Source: an uncultured Bacilli bacterium (GTDB lineage Bacteria; Bacillota_I; Bacilli_A; RF39; UBA660). From it: DNA of 36,846 bases. The stretch is taken from contig CALVVR010000016.1 of the NCBI GenBank assembly GCA_944363915.1, positions 1 through 36,846 on the forward strand, given 5' to 3'. The notes beneath the pieces are model-generated. The model saw only the letters and a program-made list of their open reading frames with translations. It was not told the DNA's origin and did not search any database. Positions 28,695 through 36,843 of this stretch are shown here, piece after piece. The stretch's first letter is position 1. Every line of letters starts with the position of its first letter. A program made the translations under genes and the position numbers.

Positions 28695-30812
28695 ATGCTA
28701 GAAGATAGGATTATAGAACTATTAACTAAAACTGATAAAGCCTTATCGGTGACTGAAATTAATGATGCTTTAGGTTTTAGTAGTGTGGATGAGTTGAAAG
28801 AATTGTTAAAAGTATTAAATAAACTAGAAGATGAATTAAAAATTTATCGAACCAAGAAAGACAATTATTTATTATTTACCAATAGTCATTTAAAAGTTGG
28901 AACAATGATAGCTAATAAAAAAGGTTATGGTTTTGTCGATATAGAAGGTGATGAAGATGTTTTCATTCCACCAGCTAATATGAATGGTGCAATTCATGGT
29001 GATAAAGTAATAGTCGAAATAACATCACCTAAAGGAATTGATTTAGAAGGAAGAATTCTAAAAATAGTCGATCGTAAATTTAAACAAATGGTTGGAGAAA
29101 TTTATTATATTAAAAATAAACCTTTTTTAAAATTAGATGATGATCGTGTTAAGTTAAATGTTGAAATTGATAAGAAGAAAACTTTAGGCGCAATGGCAGG
29201 ACATAAAGTCTTAGTTAAAATAACTAACAAATTAAAAGATAATAATTATAAAGGTGAAGTAATTAAAATACTAGGTCATAAAAATGATCCTGGTGTCGAT
29301 ATATTATCAATTACTAATGAAATGGGAATACCTGATACATTCAGTGAAGAGGTAATGAATGAATTAAATAACATTCCCGATGAAGTATTAGAAAAAGATT
29401 TGATTAATCGAACTGACTTAAGAAAGGAAATTATTTTTACTATTGATGGTGATGATACTAAAGATATCGATGATGCTATTTCCATTGAAAAAATTGGTGA
29501 TAATTATAAATTAGGGGTTCATATTGCTGATGTTAGTTACTATGTAAAACCTAATACCGCTTTAGATAGCGAAGCTTTTGATCGTGGAACTAGTGTTTAT
29601 TTAGCAGATCGTGTAATACCTATGTTACCTCATAAATTATCGAATGGTATTTGTTCTTTAAACCCAAATGTCGATAGACTAGCTTTATCCTGTATTATGG
29701 AAATTGATTCAAATGGTAATGTTGTAGATTATGATATCTTGCAAACCGTTATTAGATCAAAAATTCAAATGACTTATAAAAAAGTTAATCAAATTTTAGA
29801 AGAAAATATTATTCCAGATGGTTATGAAGAATTTGTTGACAAATTGAAAATGATGAATGATTTAGCTCATATTCTTCGTAAAAATAAAGAAAATAGGGGT
29901 TATATTGATTTTGATATCGATGAATCTAAAATCATTGTTGATGATAAAGGTAAAGCTATTGATATAACATTACGAAATAGAGGAGCAGGTGAAAAATTAA
30001 TCGAGGATTTTATGATTGCTGCTAACGAAACTATCGCTACTCACGTTTATTATATGGATCTACCTTTTATTTATCGTGTTCATGGTGAGCCTAATGAAGA
30101 AAAAATTAATAACTTTATGAGATTTTTAAATATACTAGGCTATAAGGTTAAGGAAGATATAAAAAAAATCACGCCTAAAACTATGCAAAATATTTTAGGC
30201 CAATTAAAAGATAAGAAAGAATTTCATTTATTGTCAGCTTTACTTTTAAGAAGTATGCAAAAGGCAATTTATGACACTAATAATATCGGACATTTTGGAA
30301 TAGCAAGTAAATGTTATACTCACTTTACTTCACCAATTAGAAGATATCCTGATACGACTGTACATCGTTTATTACATACCTATTTGTTTGATAATAATAT
30401 CAACAATGATACTATTAGCTATTATGAAAAAGAACTACCATTTGTTGCTGAACATGCTTCTAACATGGAAAGAAGAAGTATAGAATGTGAAAGAGCTGTT
30501 GACGATATGAAAAAAGCTGAGTATATGATGGATCATATTGGCGAAGAATTCGATGGAATAATTAGTTCAGTTTTAAATTTTGGTATGTTTGTTGAATTAC
30601 CTAATTTAATCGAAGGATTAGTAAGATTAGATAGTTTAAAAGGAGACTATTATACTTATGATGAAACAACATTTACCATAAGAGGTAATAAAGATAAACG
30701 AGGATATCGATTAGGCGATAATGTTAGAGTAAAAGTAATTTCAGCTGATAAAGAAAAACGGACCATTGATTTTGAGGTGATTAAAGATGGAGATCCAAAA
30801 CAGGAAAGCTAA
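28695..30812 (+). CDS. rnr: Ribonuclease R, 3'-5' exoribonuclease (705 aa)
   Basis: The order is winged-helix start (1-60), cold-shock domains (about 65-225), RNB catalytic domain (from about 245) and a C-terminal S1 domain (about 610-690). The metal-binding Asp cluster is in TIDGDDTKDIDDAIS. HFTSPIRRYPDTTVHRLLH is the conserved RNB end motif. RNase R degrades structured and non-stop mRNAs and works with SmpB and tmRNA, which are encoded just downstream. The length is typical of Gram-positive RNase R. Its last 26 bases overlap smpB. Confidence 0.96.
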   Translation: MLEDRIIELLTKTDKALSVTEINDALGFSSVDELKELLKVLNKLEDELKIYRTKKDNYLLFTNSHLKVGTMIANKKGYGFVDIEGDEDVFIPPANMNGAIHGDKVIVEITSPKGIDLEGRILKIVDRKFKQMVGEIYYIKNKPFLKLDDDRVKLNVEIDKKKTLGAMAGHKVLVKITNKLKDNNYKGEVIKILGHKNDPGVDILSITNEMGIPDTFSEEVMNELNNIPDEVLEKDLINRTDLRKEIIFTIDGDDTKDIDDAISIEKIGDNYKLGVHIADVSYYVKPNTALDSEAFDRGTSVYLADRVIPMLPHKLSNGICSLNPNVDRLALSCIMEIDSNGNVVDYDILQTVIRSKIQMTYKKVNQILEENIIPDGYEEFVDKLKMMNDLAHILRKNKENRGYIDFDIDESKIIVDDKGKAIDITLRNRGAGEKLIEDFMIAANETIATHVYYMDLPFIYRVHGEPNEEKINNFMRFLNILGYKVKEDIKKITPKTMQNILGQLKDKKEFHLLSALLLRSMQKAIYDTNNIGHFGIASKCYTHFTSPIRRYPDTTVHRLLHTYLFDNNINNDTISYYEKELPFVAEHASNMERRSIECERAVDDMKKAEYMMDHIGEEFDGIISSVLNFGMFVELPNLIEGLVRLDSLKGDYYTYDETTFTIRGNKDKRGYRLGDNVRVKVISADKEKRTIDFEVIKDGDPKQES

Positions 30813-31224
30813 TTTTGACTATGAAATAATCGATACTTTTGAAGTAGGAATTGTTTTAACTGGAACGGAAATTAAATCAATTAGATTAGGGAAAGCTAAT
30901 TTAAAAGATAGTTATGCTATTATTAAGAACAATGAAATATATTTATTAAATATGCATATTAGTAAATATGATCAAGGAAATATCTTTAATCATGAAGAAA
31001 CTAGAACTAGAAAACTATTAATGCATAAAAAAGAAATATTAAAATTAAGAGATAAATTAGATTTAGAAGGTTTTACTTTAATTCCAATTAAATTATATTT
31101 TAAAGGTAGTAAAGCTAAAATATTATTGGGTTTAGCTAAAGGTAAAAAAAATTACGATAAAAGAGAAGCAATTAAGAAAAAAGATATTACAAGACAATTA
31201 GCTCGTGATTTGAAAAATTATTAG
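30787..31224 (+). CDS. smpB: SsrA-binding protein SmpB (145 aa)
   Basis: The small beta-barrel protein that carries tmRNA into stalled ribosomes. NRKANFDYEIIDTFEVGIVL and GTEIKSIRLGKANLKDSYA are family signatures. The C-terminal tail (KREAIKKKDITRQLARDLKN) is the basic helix that mimics an anticodon stem in the mRNA channel. It starts within the rnr end (GAGGTG upstream of the ATG), which ties its synthesis to RNase R. The length is normal. Confidence 0.97.
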   Translation: MEIQNRKANFDYEIIDTFEVGIVLTGTEIKSIRLGKANLKDSYAIIKNNEIYLLNMHISKYDQGNIFNHEETRTRKLLMHKKEILKLRDKLDLEGFTLIPIKLYFKGSKAKILLGLAKGKKNYDKREAIKKKDITRQLARDLKNY

Positions 31225-31236
31225 ATGGGTGTTAAT

Positions 31237-31893
31237 ATGGCTTGGACCGCAAACAACGAAAAAAATGAATTTAAATCATATACAAATAAATTAATTGCAC
31301 ATTTCAACCGTTATATTACCAATTTAAGAAGAATAACTAACTATAATTTAGATGTAACTAATATTGCTATTCTTTATCGTAATCGAATTTTTGATTTGGA
31401 AGAAGATTTTTTAAAGCATGGGATAAACTTTTTTGACACAATTGCTTTGAGAAATATTATTAATCAATATTTTCTTAGCTTATTAGATGAAAGTTTAAAT
31501 ACAATCGATAGAATATTAGATAAATTAAAGGTGATTCATAGACTATACTTGTTTGATAAAACATCTATTTTGGCAAATAAATTTACAAGTACTAATATAA
31601 AACAATATGATCAAATATGTTCTAAAATAATAAGCTTTGATATAAGAAACGATATCTTATCAGCTTTAATTCCATATTTTAGTAATGATAAATATTATAT
31701 TTTTACTCCAGGAGAATTTACTAGTCAATATGAAAAAGTCAAATCAGAATTATTACAGTTAGGATTAGTTGATTTGATACCTACTATCGATGAGAAAATA
31801 CTACCACTTATTGCAAAACAAGAATTGGCTAGTGCTAGATTTAATGATTTAAAAGATTTTAAACCAAAAACAAATATATTTACAAAAAGTTAA
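31237..31893 (+). CDS. Hypothetical helical protein between smpB and tmRNA (218 aa)
   Basis: I do not recognise it. It looks all-helical and soluble, with basic and aromatic patches early on (HFNRYITNLRRITNYNLD) that might bind RNA. No signal, Cys cluster or known motif is seen. The start at 31237 is preferred, with GGGTG 5 bases upstream; an ATG at 31225 directly abuts the smpB stop and has no site. It ends 25 bases before the tmRNA 5' end. Placement between smpB and ssrA suggests a link to ribosome rescue, but that is inference only. Confidence 0.7.
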   Translation: MAWTANNEKNEFKSYTNKLIAHFNRYITNLRRITNYNLDVTNIAILYRNRIFDLEEDFLKHGINFFDTIALRNIINQYFLSLLDESLNTIDRILDKLKVIHRLYLFDKTSILANKFTSTNIKQYDQICSKIISFDIRNDILSALIPYFSNDKYYIFTPGEFTSQYEKVKSELLQLGLVDLIPTIDEKILPLIAKQELASARFNDLKDFKPKTNIFTKS

Positions 31894-31918
31894 AGTTGTG
31901 GTATTATATATATCACAT

Positions 31919-32262
31919 GGGGCTGTCTAGTTTCGACGAGAATATTATTTTTAAAGGGCAAGTCGTCAAGGTATGACGTTATAATCCAAAATAAAAATAA
32001 CTGGAAACAGAAACCAATTAGCTTTCGCTTAATAACATAGAAGGCTGCTTCTTTATTTCTTTACTCACGGGAAGTAAAAGAAGCTCGATTAGTGAGTTAT
32101 ATCAATAATTTATTTTCTAGGATTGTTGATGAATTTAATAGAAATTACTAAGTAAAATTTTGATAATTTATTATTACTTAGGAAATCAACAAATTATCTA
32201 AACTTGTAGAACTTTAATCTTGGTATTTTCGGACAGGGGTGCGATTCCCCTCAGCTCCACCA
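31919..32262 (+). ncRNA. ssrA: tmRNA (transfer-messenger RNA)
   Basis: The 5' end GGGGCTG pairs with CAGCTCC before A-CCA at the 3' end, forming the alanine-tRNA-like acceptor. The opening TCTAGTTTCGACGAGAA and the end GGACAGGGGTGCGATTCCCC are tmRNA landmarks. The tag frame begins at GGA (32003-32005) and reads GNRNQLAFA, followed by two stop codons (32030-32035); with the charged Ala the tag is A-GNRNQLAFA. Pseudoknots fill 32040-32215. The T-loop reads TGCGATT where TTCGATT is usual. It lies just after smpB and the 218-aa gene. It rescues ribosomes stalled on broken messages. Confidence 0.96.
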
Positions 32263-32273
32263 TTATGTTGATA

Positions 32274-32303
32274 TACGCACACAAATTTAGGTGGCGTTTT
32301 TTT
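32274..32303 (+). terminator. Intrinsic terminator of tmRNA
   Basis: CGC-A-CAC pairs with GTGGCG across an 8-base loop with one bulged A, followed by seven T residues, 12 bases after the tmRNA CCA end. Confidence 0.7.
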
Positions 32304-32373
32304 AAATAAGAATATAATAATTGCTAGTTTAGTATAAAATTATTTAAAATAATAATGATTATATATTAAGTTT

Positions 32374-32382
32374 TGGTATAAT
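32374..32382 (+). promoter_or_regulatory. Extended -10 promoter of the second HExxH gene
   Basis: TGG-TATAAT, with an AT-only repeat (TATATATATATA) just downstream. The start codon is 70 bases further on, giving a leader of about 64 bases with no obvious structure. Confidence 0.55.
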
Positions 32383-32452
32383 TTATATATATATATAAGA
32401 TTTAATTGTTTAGACTATGTTGTAAGTTAATCTAATATATAAAGGAGCGAAA

Positions 32453-33496
32453 ATGAAGGAAATTATTGATAAACTAAATTACTATTTAAATGAGATTTGT
32501 AATTATTTAGAAAAGGGAAATGGCTTTTTATTAAAAAATATACTTTTTATTTCAAGATTAAATGATGCTTTTTTAGAACACATACAATGTTATAATTTAG
32601 ATAATGAAACAAAACAAAATAAATTAACATTTGAAGATGTTTTCCTTCTTGCTAGAGAAATTGTCGAAAGTATTGATAAAAGCTATTTAGAGGGTTTTGA
32701 TAATTTAATTCAAAGTGGAGAACTAGATTTTAGTTTTGAAAATGCTTACGAAGATTCGCAATGTATAAGTATGTATAGAAAAAATCAAGTAAAACAAATT
32801 ATTAATATTAATAGAGAATTTAATTATAATGATGTAATATTATTAATGCATGAATTTATTCATTATACGAATGGTAAACAAAATTCAATAAATCGCCATT
32901 ATTTTACAGAATTTTTATCTATTTACTTTGAATTTTATGCAATTGATTATTTATTAAAAAAAGGAATAAATAAAGATGAAATAGATTATTTTTGTCGATT
33001 TAAAAATGTTGAAAGACATTCAAAAGCTCTTTTTGAATACGAAATAGTTTTATTATCATTTATAAAATTTGGTAATTTAGATGATAATACAGTTTCTTTA
33101 TTGCAACAATATTTATTAAATATAAAAAAAGAAGAATTTGAAAAAGAATGTTCTGTTTTATATAAAAATTTGTGTTTGATTGAAGAGAAATATAAGGAAA
33201 AAATCAATGGAATTTCTAAGATGCTTGGATGTGCACTAAGTGAAGAATTTATAACACAAAATTATCGATATATATTAGGCACTATTTTAGCAATTTATGC
33301 TTATAAATATGTTGATTTTAAAGATATTATTTATTTAAATAATCATATTAATGAATATGATGATAAAAGTGTTTATGAAATTTGTCTTAGTATTGGAATT
33401 GATGTGAACGATGAAAATTTCCAGCAGAAACTATTTACTGCTATGGATGAATATATAGATAATAAAAAGAATTATGAAAAGAATATTCAAATTTAA
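32453..33496 (+). CDS. HExxH metallopeptidase-like protein (347 aa)
   Basis: The motif H133-E-F-I-H137 lies in a predicted helix, followed by NRHYFTEFLSIYFEFYAIDYL, where E153 or E160 may be the third zinc ligand. This spacing is shorter than in thermolysin-type enzymes. There is no signal peptide or membrane helix. The body is strongly helical with alternating Lys and Glu. The gene has its own promoter and AAAGGAG site. I cannot assign a family. It shares the HExxH-plus-Glu plan with the protein at 1996-2820 but no obvious wider similarity. Base composition is even more AT-rich than its neighbours. Confidence 0.68.
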   Translation: MKEIIDKLNYYLNEICNYLEKGNGFLLKNILFISRLNDAFLEHIQCYNLDNETKQNKLTFEDVFLLAREIVESIDKSYLEGFDNLIQSGELDFSFENAYEDSQCISMYRKNQVKQIININREFNYNDVILLMHEFIHYTNGKQNSINRHYFTEFLSIYFEFYAIDYLLKKGINKDEIDYFCRFKNVERHSKALFEYEIVLLSFIKFGNLDDNTVSLLQQYLLNIKKEEFEKECSVLYKNLCLIEEKYKEKINGISKMLGCALSEEFITQNYRYILGTILAIYAYKYVDFKDIIYLNNHINEYDDKSVYEICLSIGIDVNDENFQQKLFTAMDEYIDNKKNYEKNIQI

Positions 33497-33514
33497 TTTA
33501 TGATTCGAAATTTA

Positions 33515-33542
33515 TTGAATCAAATGTTATAAGGGTTATAAT
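33515..33542 (+). promoter_or_regulatory. Promoter of the CheD-like gene
   Basis: TTGAAT (33515-33520), a 16-base spacer and TATAAT (33537-33542). The start codon is 39 bases after the -10 box, with AGAGGTG as ribosome site. Confidence 0.68.
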
Positions 33543-33580
33543 TTATAGATAATTATTGATTTTTTAAAGAGGTGAGAAAA

Positions 33581-34075
33581 ATGAAAGAAGAGAATACAAG
33601 ATTATTAAATTTAATCGGTATGAATGAAGCAGGAATTACGACCGAAGAAAAGCCAATTATCGGAACTCAAGCTTTAGCTACTTGTTTTGGAATATTACTA
33701 TATGAAAGAAAAAAAAAGATAGCTTTAGTTGCCCATGTATCCACCAATTTTTTGCCTACAGTTATGAGTTTGTTTCAATTGATAGATTTATCTAGTGATA
33801 ATACATTTGAATATTTAATTATTCCTGGTTATTACTCTTCAAAAGAAGATCACTATGATATACGACGCCAATTATTTCAGATATTCAACAATTGTGAAAT
33901 TTTAAAAACTAAATTTATACCTTTTATAGAACATAAAAAATTATTAGATATTGTTAAATTAGATCAAGAAACATTATCTTATGAATTTGCTTTTGATTCT
34001 AAAACTGGTAAATTTATAAATGATGAAGTTTATTTTGGATTTGAGTATTTAGAAATTAATAAAAAAACAAAATAA
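33581..34075 (+). CDS. CheD-like putative glutamine deamidase-fold protein (164 aa)
   Basis: The segment PIIGTQALATCFGILLYERK, followed by KIALVAHVST, matches the CheD core in order and spacing: T29, C35 and H52. The Cys-to-His distance of 17 and the Thr six residues before Cys equal those of the CheD Thr-Cys-His triad as I recall it (T21, C27, H44 in Thermotoga maritima). CheD deamidates chemoreceptor glutamines, but no chemotaxis gene is in this window and the usual GLGSC text is replaced by ALATC. It may be a relative with another target. The start is the ATG at 33581; the GTG nine bases earlier lies within the ribosome site. Confidence 0.6.
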   Translation: MKEENTRLLNLIGMNEAGITTEEKPIIGTQALATCFGILLYERKKKIALVAHVSTNFLPTVMSLFQLIDLSSDNTFEYLIIPGYYSSKEDHYDIRRQLFQIFNNCEILKTKFIPFIEHKKLLDIVKLDQETLSYEFAFDSKTGKFINDEVYFGFEYLEINKKTK

Positions 34076-34238
34076 TAATATATATAATAATTGTTATTTA
34101 GTATAAATAGTTGTATAAAAAATATCAACAGTATTAATATAAGTGATTTGTTTCCGATTCACAAATTTTGCTTTTGAAAAATACTTTCATCGAAGATAGT
34201 TAACATCTTAGAAGATATTGTTGTTTTGACTATTACTT

Positions 34239-34267
34239 TTGACAAATATAATCTTAAATGCTATAAT
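34239..34267 (+). promoter_or_regulatory. Consensus promoter of engB
   Basis: TTGACA (34239-34244), exactly 17 bases, TATAAT (34262-34267), with TGC before the -10. It is near-perfect and probably drives engB, the 156-aa gene and der. The rest of the 34076-34238 gap shows no gene. Confidence 0.87.
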
Positions 34268-34292
34268 TAAATAGTTCAAAGGGGAGATTTTA

Positions 34293-34874
34293 GTGAAAAT
34301 AAGTTCCGTCAATTTAGAAGTTAGTGCAGTTAGACGTAGTCAATATCCGACGGATAATAAGCCAGAGTTTTTATTAGTTGGTAGATCTAATGTGGGAAAA
34401 AGTAGTTTTATAAACACTTTAATTAATCGAAAAAATTATGCTCGAACTTCAGCCACACCTGGTAAAACACAAACGATTAATTTTTATTTAGTAAATGACC
34501 AATTTTATTTAGTTGATGCACCGGGCTATGGTTATGCTCAAGTCAATAAGAAAAAGCAAAAAAAGTTTGGTTTAATGATGGAAGATTATCTGACTAATCG
34601 CAAAAATTTAAAACAAGTTTTTATGTTAATTGATTTTCGACATAAGTTATCAAATGATGATATCATGATGTATAACTTTTTAAAATATTATAAGTTACCT
34701 GTAACGATTGTTGCTACTAAAGTTGACAAAATACCAATTACTAAACAACAACAACAAAGAAATTTAATTTTAGAAGACTTGGACTTAGTAATAGGTGATG
34801 AATTCATTATGTTTAGTAATGTTACTAAAATTGGTAAAGATGAAATTCATCAAAAAATTGAAAGAACAATTTAG
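34293..34874 (+). CDS. engB: Ribosome biogenesis GTPase EngB/YsxC (193 aa)
   Basis: A single-domain GTPase needed for large-subunit assembly. G1 GRSNVGKSS (about 36-44), G2 TPGKTQ (about 62-67), G3 DAPGYGYA (about 80-87), G4 ATKVDK (about 145-150). The length is standard. The start is GTG at 34293, with AGGGGAG upstream, and the reading frame gives the usual EngB N-terminus. It lies upstream of der, another ribosome-assembly GTPase. Confidence 0.95.
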   Translation: MKISSVNLEVSAVRRSQYPTDNKPEFLLVGRSNVGKSSFINTLINRKNYARTSATPGKTQTINFYLVNDQFYLVDAPGYGYAQVNKKKQKKFGLMMEDYLTNRKNLKQVFMLIDFRHKLSNDDIMMYNFLKYYKLPVTIVATKVDKIPITKQQQQRNLILEDLDLVIGDEFIMFSNVTKIGKDEIHQKIERTI

Positions 34875-34922
34875 CTTATTACACTTTTAAAACAAATTCA
34901 TAATATATCAATAGGTGATATC

Positions 34923-35393
34923 ATGAAATTTGTTATAGACAATAATAAATTTGTTGTTTTTTTAAATAAAAAGTTTGATTTAGATGATAAAATAAAATTA
35001 GAAAAATATTTCAAAGAATTATTTCATAAATTAAAAAATAAATATAATATTGAAGTTAATGGTTATTATAACATTGATATTTATGCTGATAAATATTATG
35101 GGACTATTATTGAAATGGAAAACGAAGATTTAGAATATTATACTTATTTTAATCAAATTGACATGGAAATAAATGTATTTAAAAGTAATTTTTATTATGA
35201 AATAAATTATAATTTTTTAGATAAAAATATTTTAAACAAAGTTGTTTGTTATAAATATAATGATAAAATATATTTAAAGATTAAAGAAGCTATTGATGAA
35301 ATAACTTTATCAAAACTATTAGAATACAGTAATGTTTTATATGGTGAAGAAGTAGAAAAAATTACTAAATATGGTAAGAAGGTGAATTTATGA
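34923..35393 (+). CDS. Hypothetical protein between engB and der (156 aa)
   Basis: I do not recognise it. It is soluble, unusually rich in Tyr, Asn and Lys, and seems to alternate strands and helices. It has only one Cys (VVCYKYN). The ribosome site is AGGTGAT, and the stop overlaps the der ATG by four bases (ATGA), so expression is coupled to der. A role in ribosome assembly or in the same physiological programme is possible from context only. Confidence 0.75.
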   Translation: MKFVIDNNKFVVFLNKKFDLDDKIKLEKYFKELFHKLKNKYNIEVNGYYNIDIYADKYYGTIIEMENEDLEYYTYFNQIDMEINVFKSNFYYEINYNFLDKNILNKVVCYKYNDKIYLKIKEAIDEITLSKLLEYSNVLYGEEVEKITKYGKKVNL

Positions 35394-36706
35394 AAAAACC
35401 AGTTGTCGCTTTAGTAGGACGTCCTAACGTTGGAAAAAGTACTTTATTTAATCGCTTAGTTGGTACTAAGATAGCTATTATAGAAGATGTTCCTGGTATA
35501 ACAAGAGATCGAATTTATGGTGATGTTAAATTTGGTGAATACTCTTTTCATTTAATCGATACTGGTGGAATTGATATTAGTAACGAAACGTTTAATGATG
35601 AGATAAAAATCCAGGCTGAAATAGCTATCGAAGAAGCTGATGTCATTGTTTTTGTAGTGGATGCTAAAGAAGGTATTACAACTAATGATTTAGTTGTAAG
35701 AGATATGCTGTTAAAATGTAATAAAAAGATTATAGTAGCAATCAATAAAATCGATAGTAAATTATCTAAAGATAATATTTATGATTTTTATGAGTTAGGA
35801 TTTGATCACTATATTAATATTAGTTCAGAACAAAATGAAGGAATATATGAATTGTTAACTGAAATTACTAGTGATTTTAAAGTTACTAAAGAAGAAACAA
35901 ATAACGTAATTAAATTTAGCGTTATCGGTCGACCTAATGTTGGAAAAAGTAGTTTAGTTAATGCTATTTTAAATGAAGAAAGAGTTATTGTTTCACCAAT
36001 CGCTGGGACAACCCGTGATGCTATTGATACACCTTTTACGTATCATGATGAAAAGTTTGTCGTTATTGATACCGCTGGTATGCGGAAAAAAGGAAAAATA
36101 TATGAAACAGTTGAAAAATATAGTTTATTAAGAAGTATGAAGGCAATTGATCGTTCTGATGTATGTTTATTAGTAATCGATGCCGAAACGGGTATTATTG
36201 AACATGACAAACATATTGCAGGATATGCCATAGAAGCAGGTAAACCAATTATTATTGTTGTTAATAAATGGGATGTTATTGAAGAAAAAGATGAACAAAT
36301 AAAAAAGTTTACCAAAGATATTCGCAATAATTTTCAATTTATGTCATATGCGCCAATTGTTTATTTGTCAGCTAAAACTAGAAAAAGGTTACATACTTTA
36401 ATGCCCCAAGTAATTAAAGTATATCAAAATAGTACTAAATTTATTGCAACTAATTTAATTAATGATTGTATTAAAGATGCCTACAATCTTAACTTACCTC
36501 CTTCTTATAAAGGAAAAAGATTAAAAATATATTTTTGTAATCAAGTATCAATTAAACCACCTATTTTTAATATTCAGGTTAATAACAAAGGTTTAGTTCA
36601 TTTCTCTTATAAGCGATATTTGGAAAATAAAATAAGAGAATCGTTTGATTTTGAAGGAACACCAATCGTTATTCAATTTAAAAACAAAGGTGAAGAAATA
36701 TTATAA
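35390..36706 (+). CDS. der: Ribosome-associated GTPase Der (EngA, 438 aa)
   Basis: Two GTPase domains in tandem: G1 GRPNVGKST at about 9-17 and a second GRPNVGKSS near 180-188. Each has DTGG/DTAG-type G3 and NKID/NKWD G4 motifs. The C-terminal KH-like domain ends in GTPIVIQFKNKGEE. Der assists 50S subunit maturation and is essential in most bacteria. The length is typical. It is coupled to the preceding gene, and a terminator begins at its stop codon. Confidence 0.97.
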   Translation: MKKPVVALVGRPNVGKSTLFNRLVGTKIAIIEDVPGITRDRIYGDVKFGEYSFHLIDTGGIDISNETFNDEIKIQAEIAIEEADVIVFVVDAKEGITTNDLVVRDMLLKCNKKIIVAINKIDSKLSKDNIYDFYELGFDHYINISSEQNEGIYELLTEITSDFKVTKEETNNVIKFSVIGRPNVGKSSLVNAILNEERVIVSPIAGTTRDAIDTPFTYHDEKFVVIDTAGMRKKGKIYETVEKYSLLRSMKAIDRSDVCLLVIDAETGIIEHDKHIAGYAIEAGKPIIIVVNKWDVIEEKDEQIKKFTKDIRNNFQFMSYAPIVYLSAKTRKRLHTLMPQVIKVYQNSTKFIATNLINDCIKDAYNLNLPPSYKGKRLKIYFCNQVSIKPPIFNIQVNNKGLVHFSYKRYLENKIRESFDFEGTPIVIQFKNKGEEIL

Positions 36707-36734
36707 AATTGTACGAATTAAGTACAATTTTTTG
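36706..36734 (+). terminator. Intrinsic terminator after der
   Basis: AAATTGTAC and GTACAATTT form a 9-bp perfect stem with a 7-base loop and run into a T tract. It closes the engB-der transcript. Confidence 0.82.
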
Positions 36735-36743
36735 TTTACCTTA

Positions 36744-36772
36744 TTGAAAAATACTTAGTATTCTAGTATAAT
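36744..36772 (+). promoter_or_regulatory. Consensus promoter at the window edge
   Basis: TTGAAA (36744-36749), 17 bases, TATAAT (36767-36772). It should start transcription near 36779, toward a gene or small RNA mostly outside the window. Confidence 0.75.
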
Positions 36773-36800
36773 CCCAAATTTAACACTTTTTAGAAAGTAA

Positions 36801-36843
36801 AAACTCCCTAAGTCCCTGTTTATGCGGGTTTAGAGAGTTTTTT
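36801..36843. terminator. Strong hairpin with T-run, terminator or leader element
   Basis: AAACTC/GAGTTT (6 bp), then CTAAG/TTTAG and CCC/GGG with one mismatch and one bulge, followed by TTTTTT. The other strand also ends in a T-rich run, so it could work both ways. It lies about 20-60 bases after the promoter start site, so it could be an attenuator or the end of a very short RNA. Confidence 0.6.
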
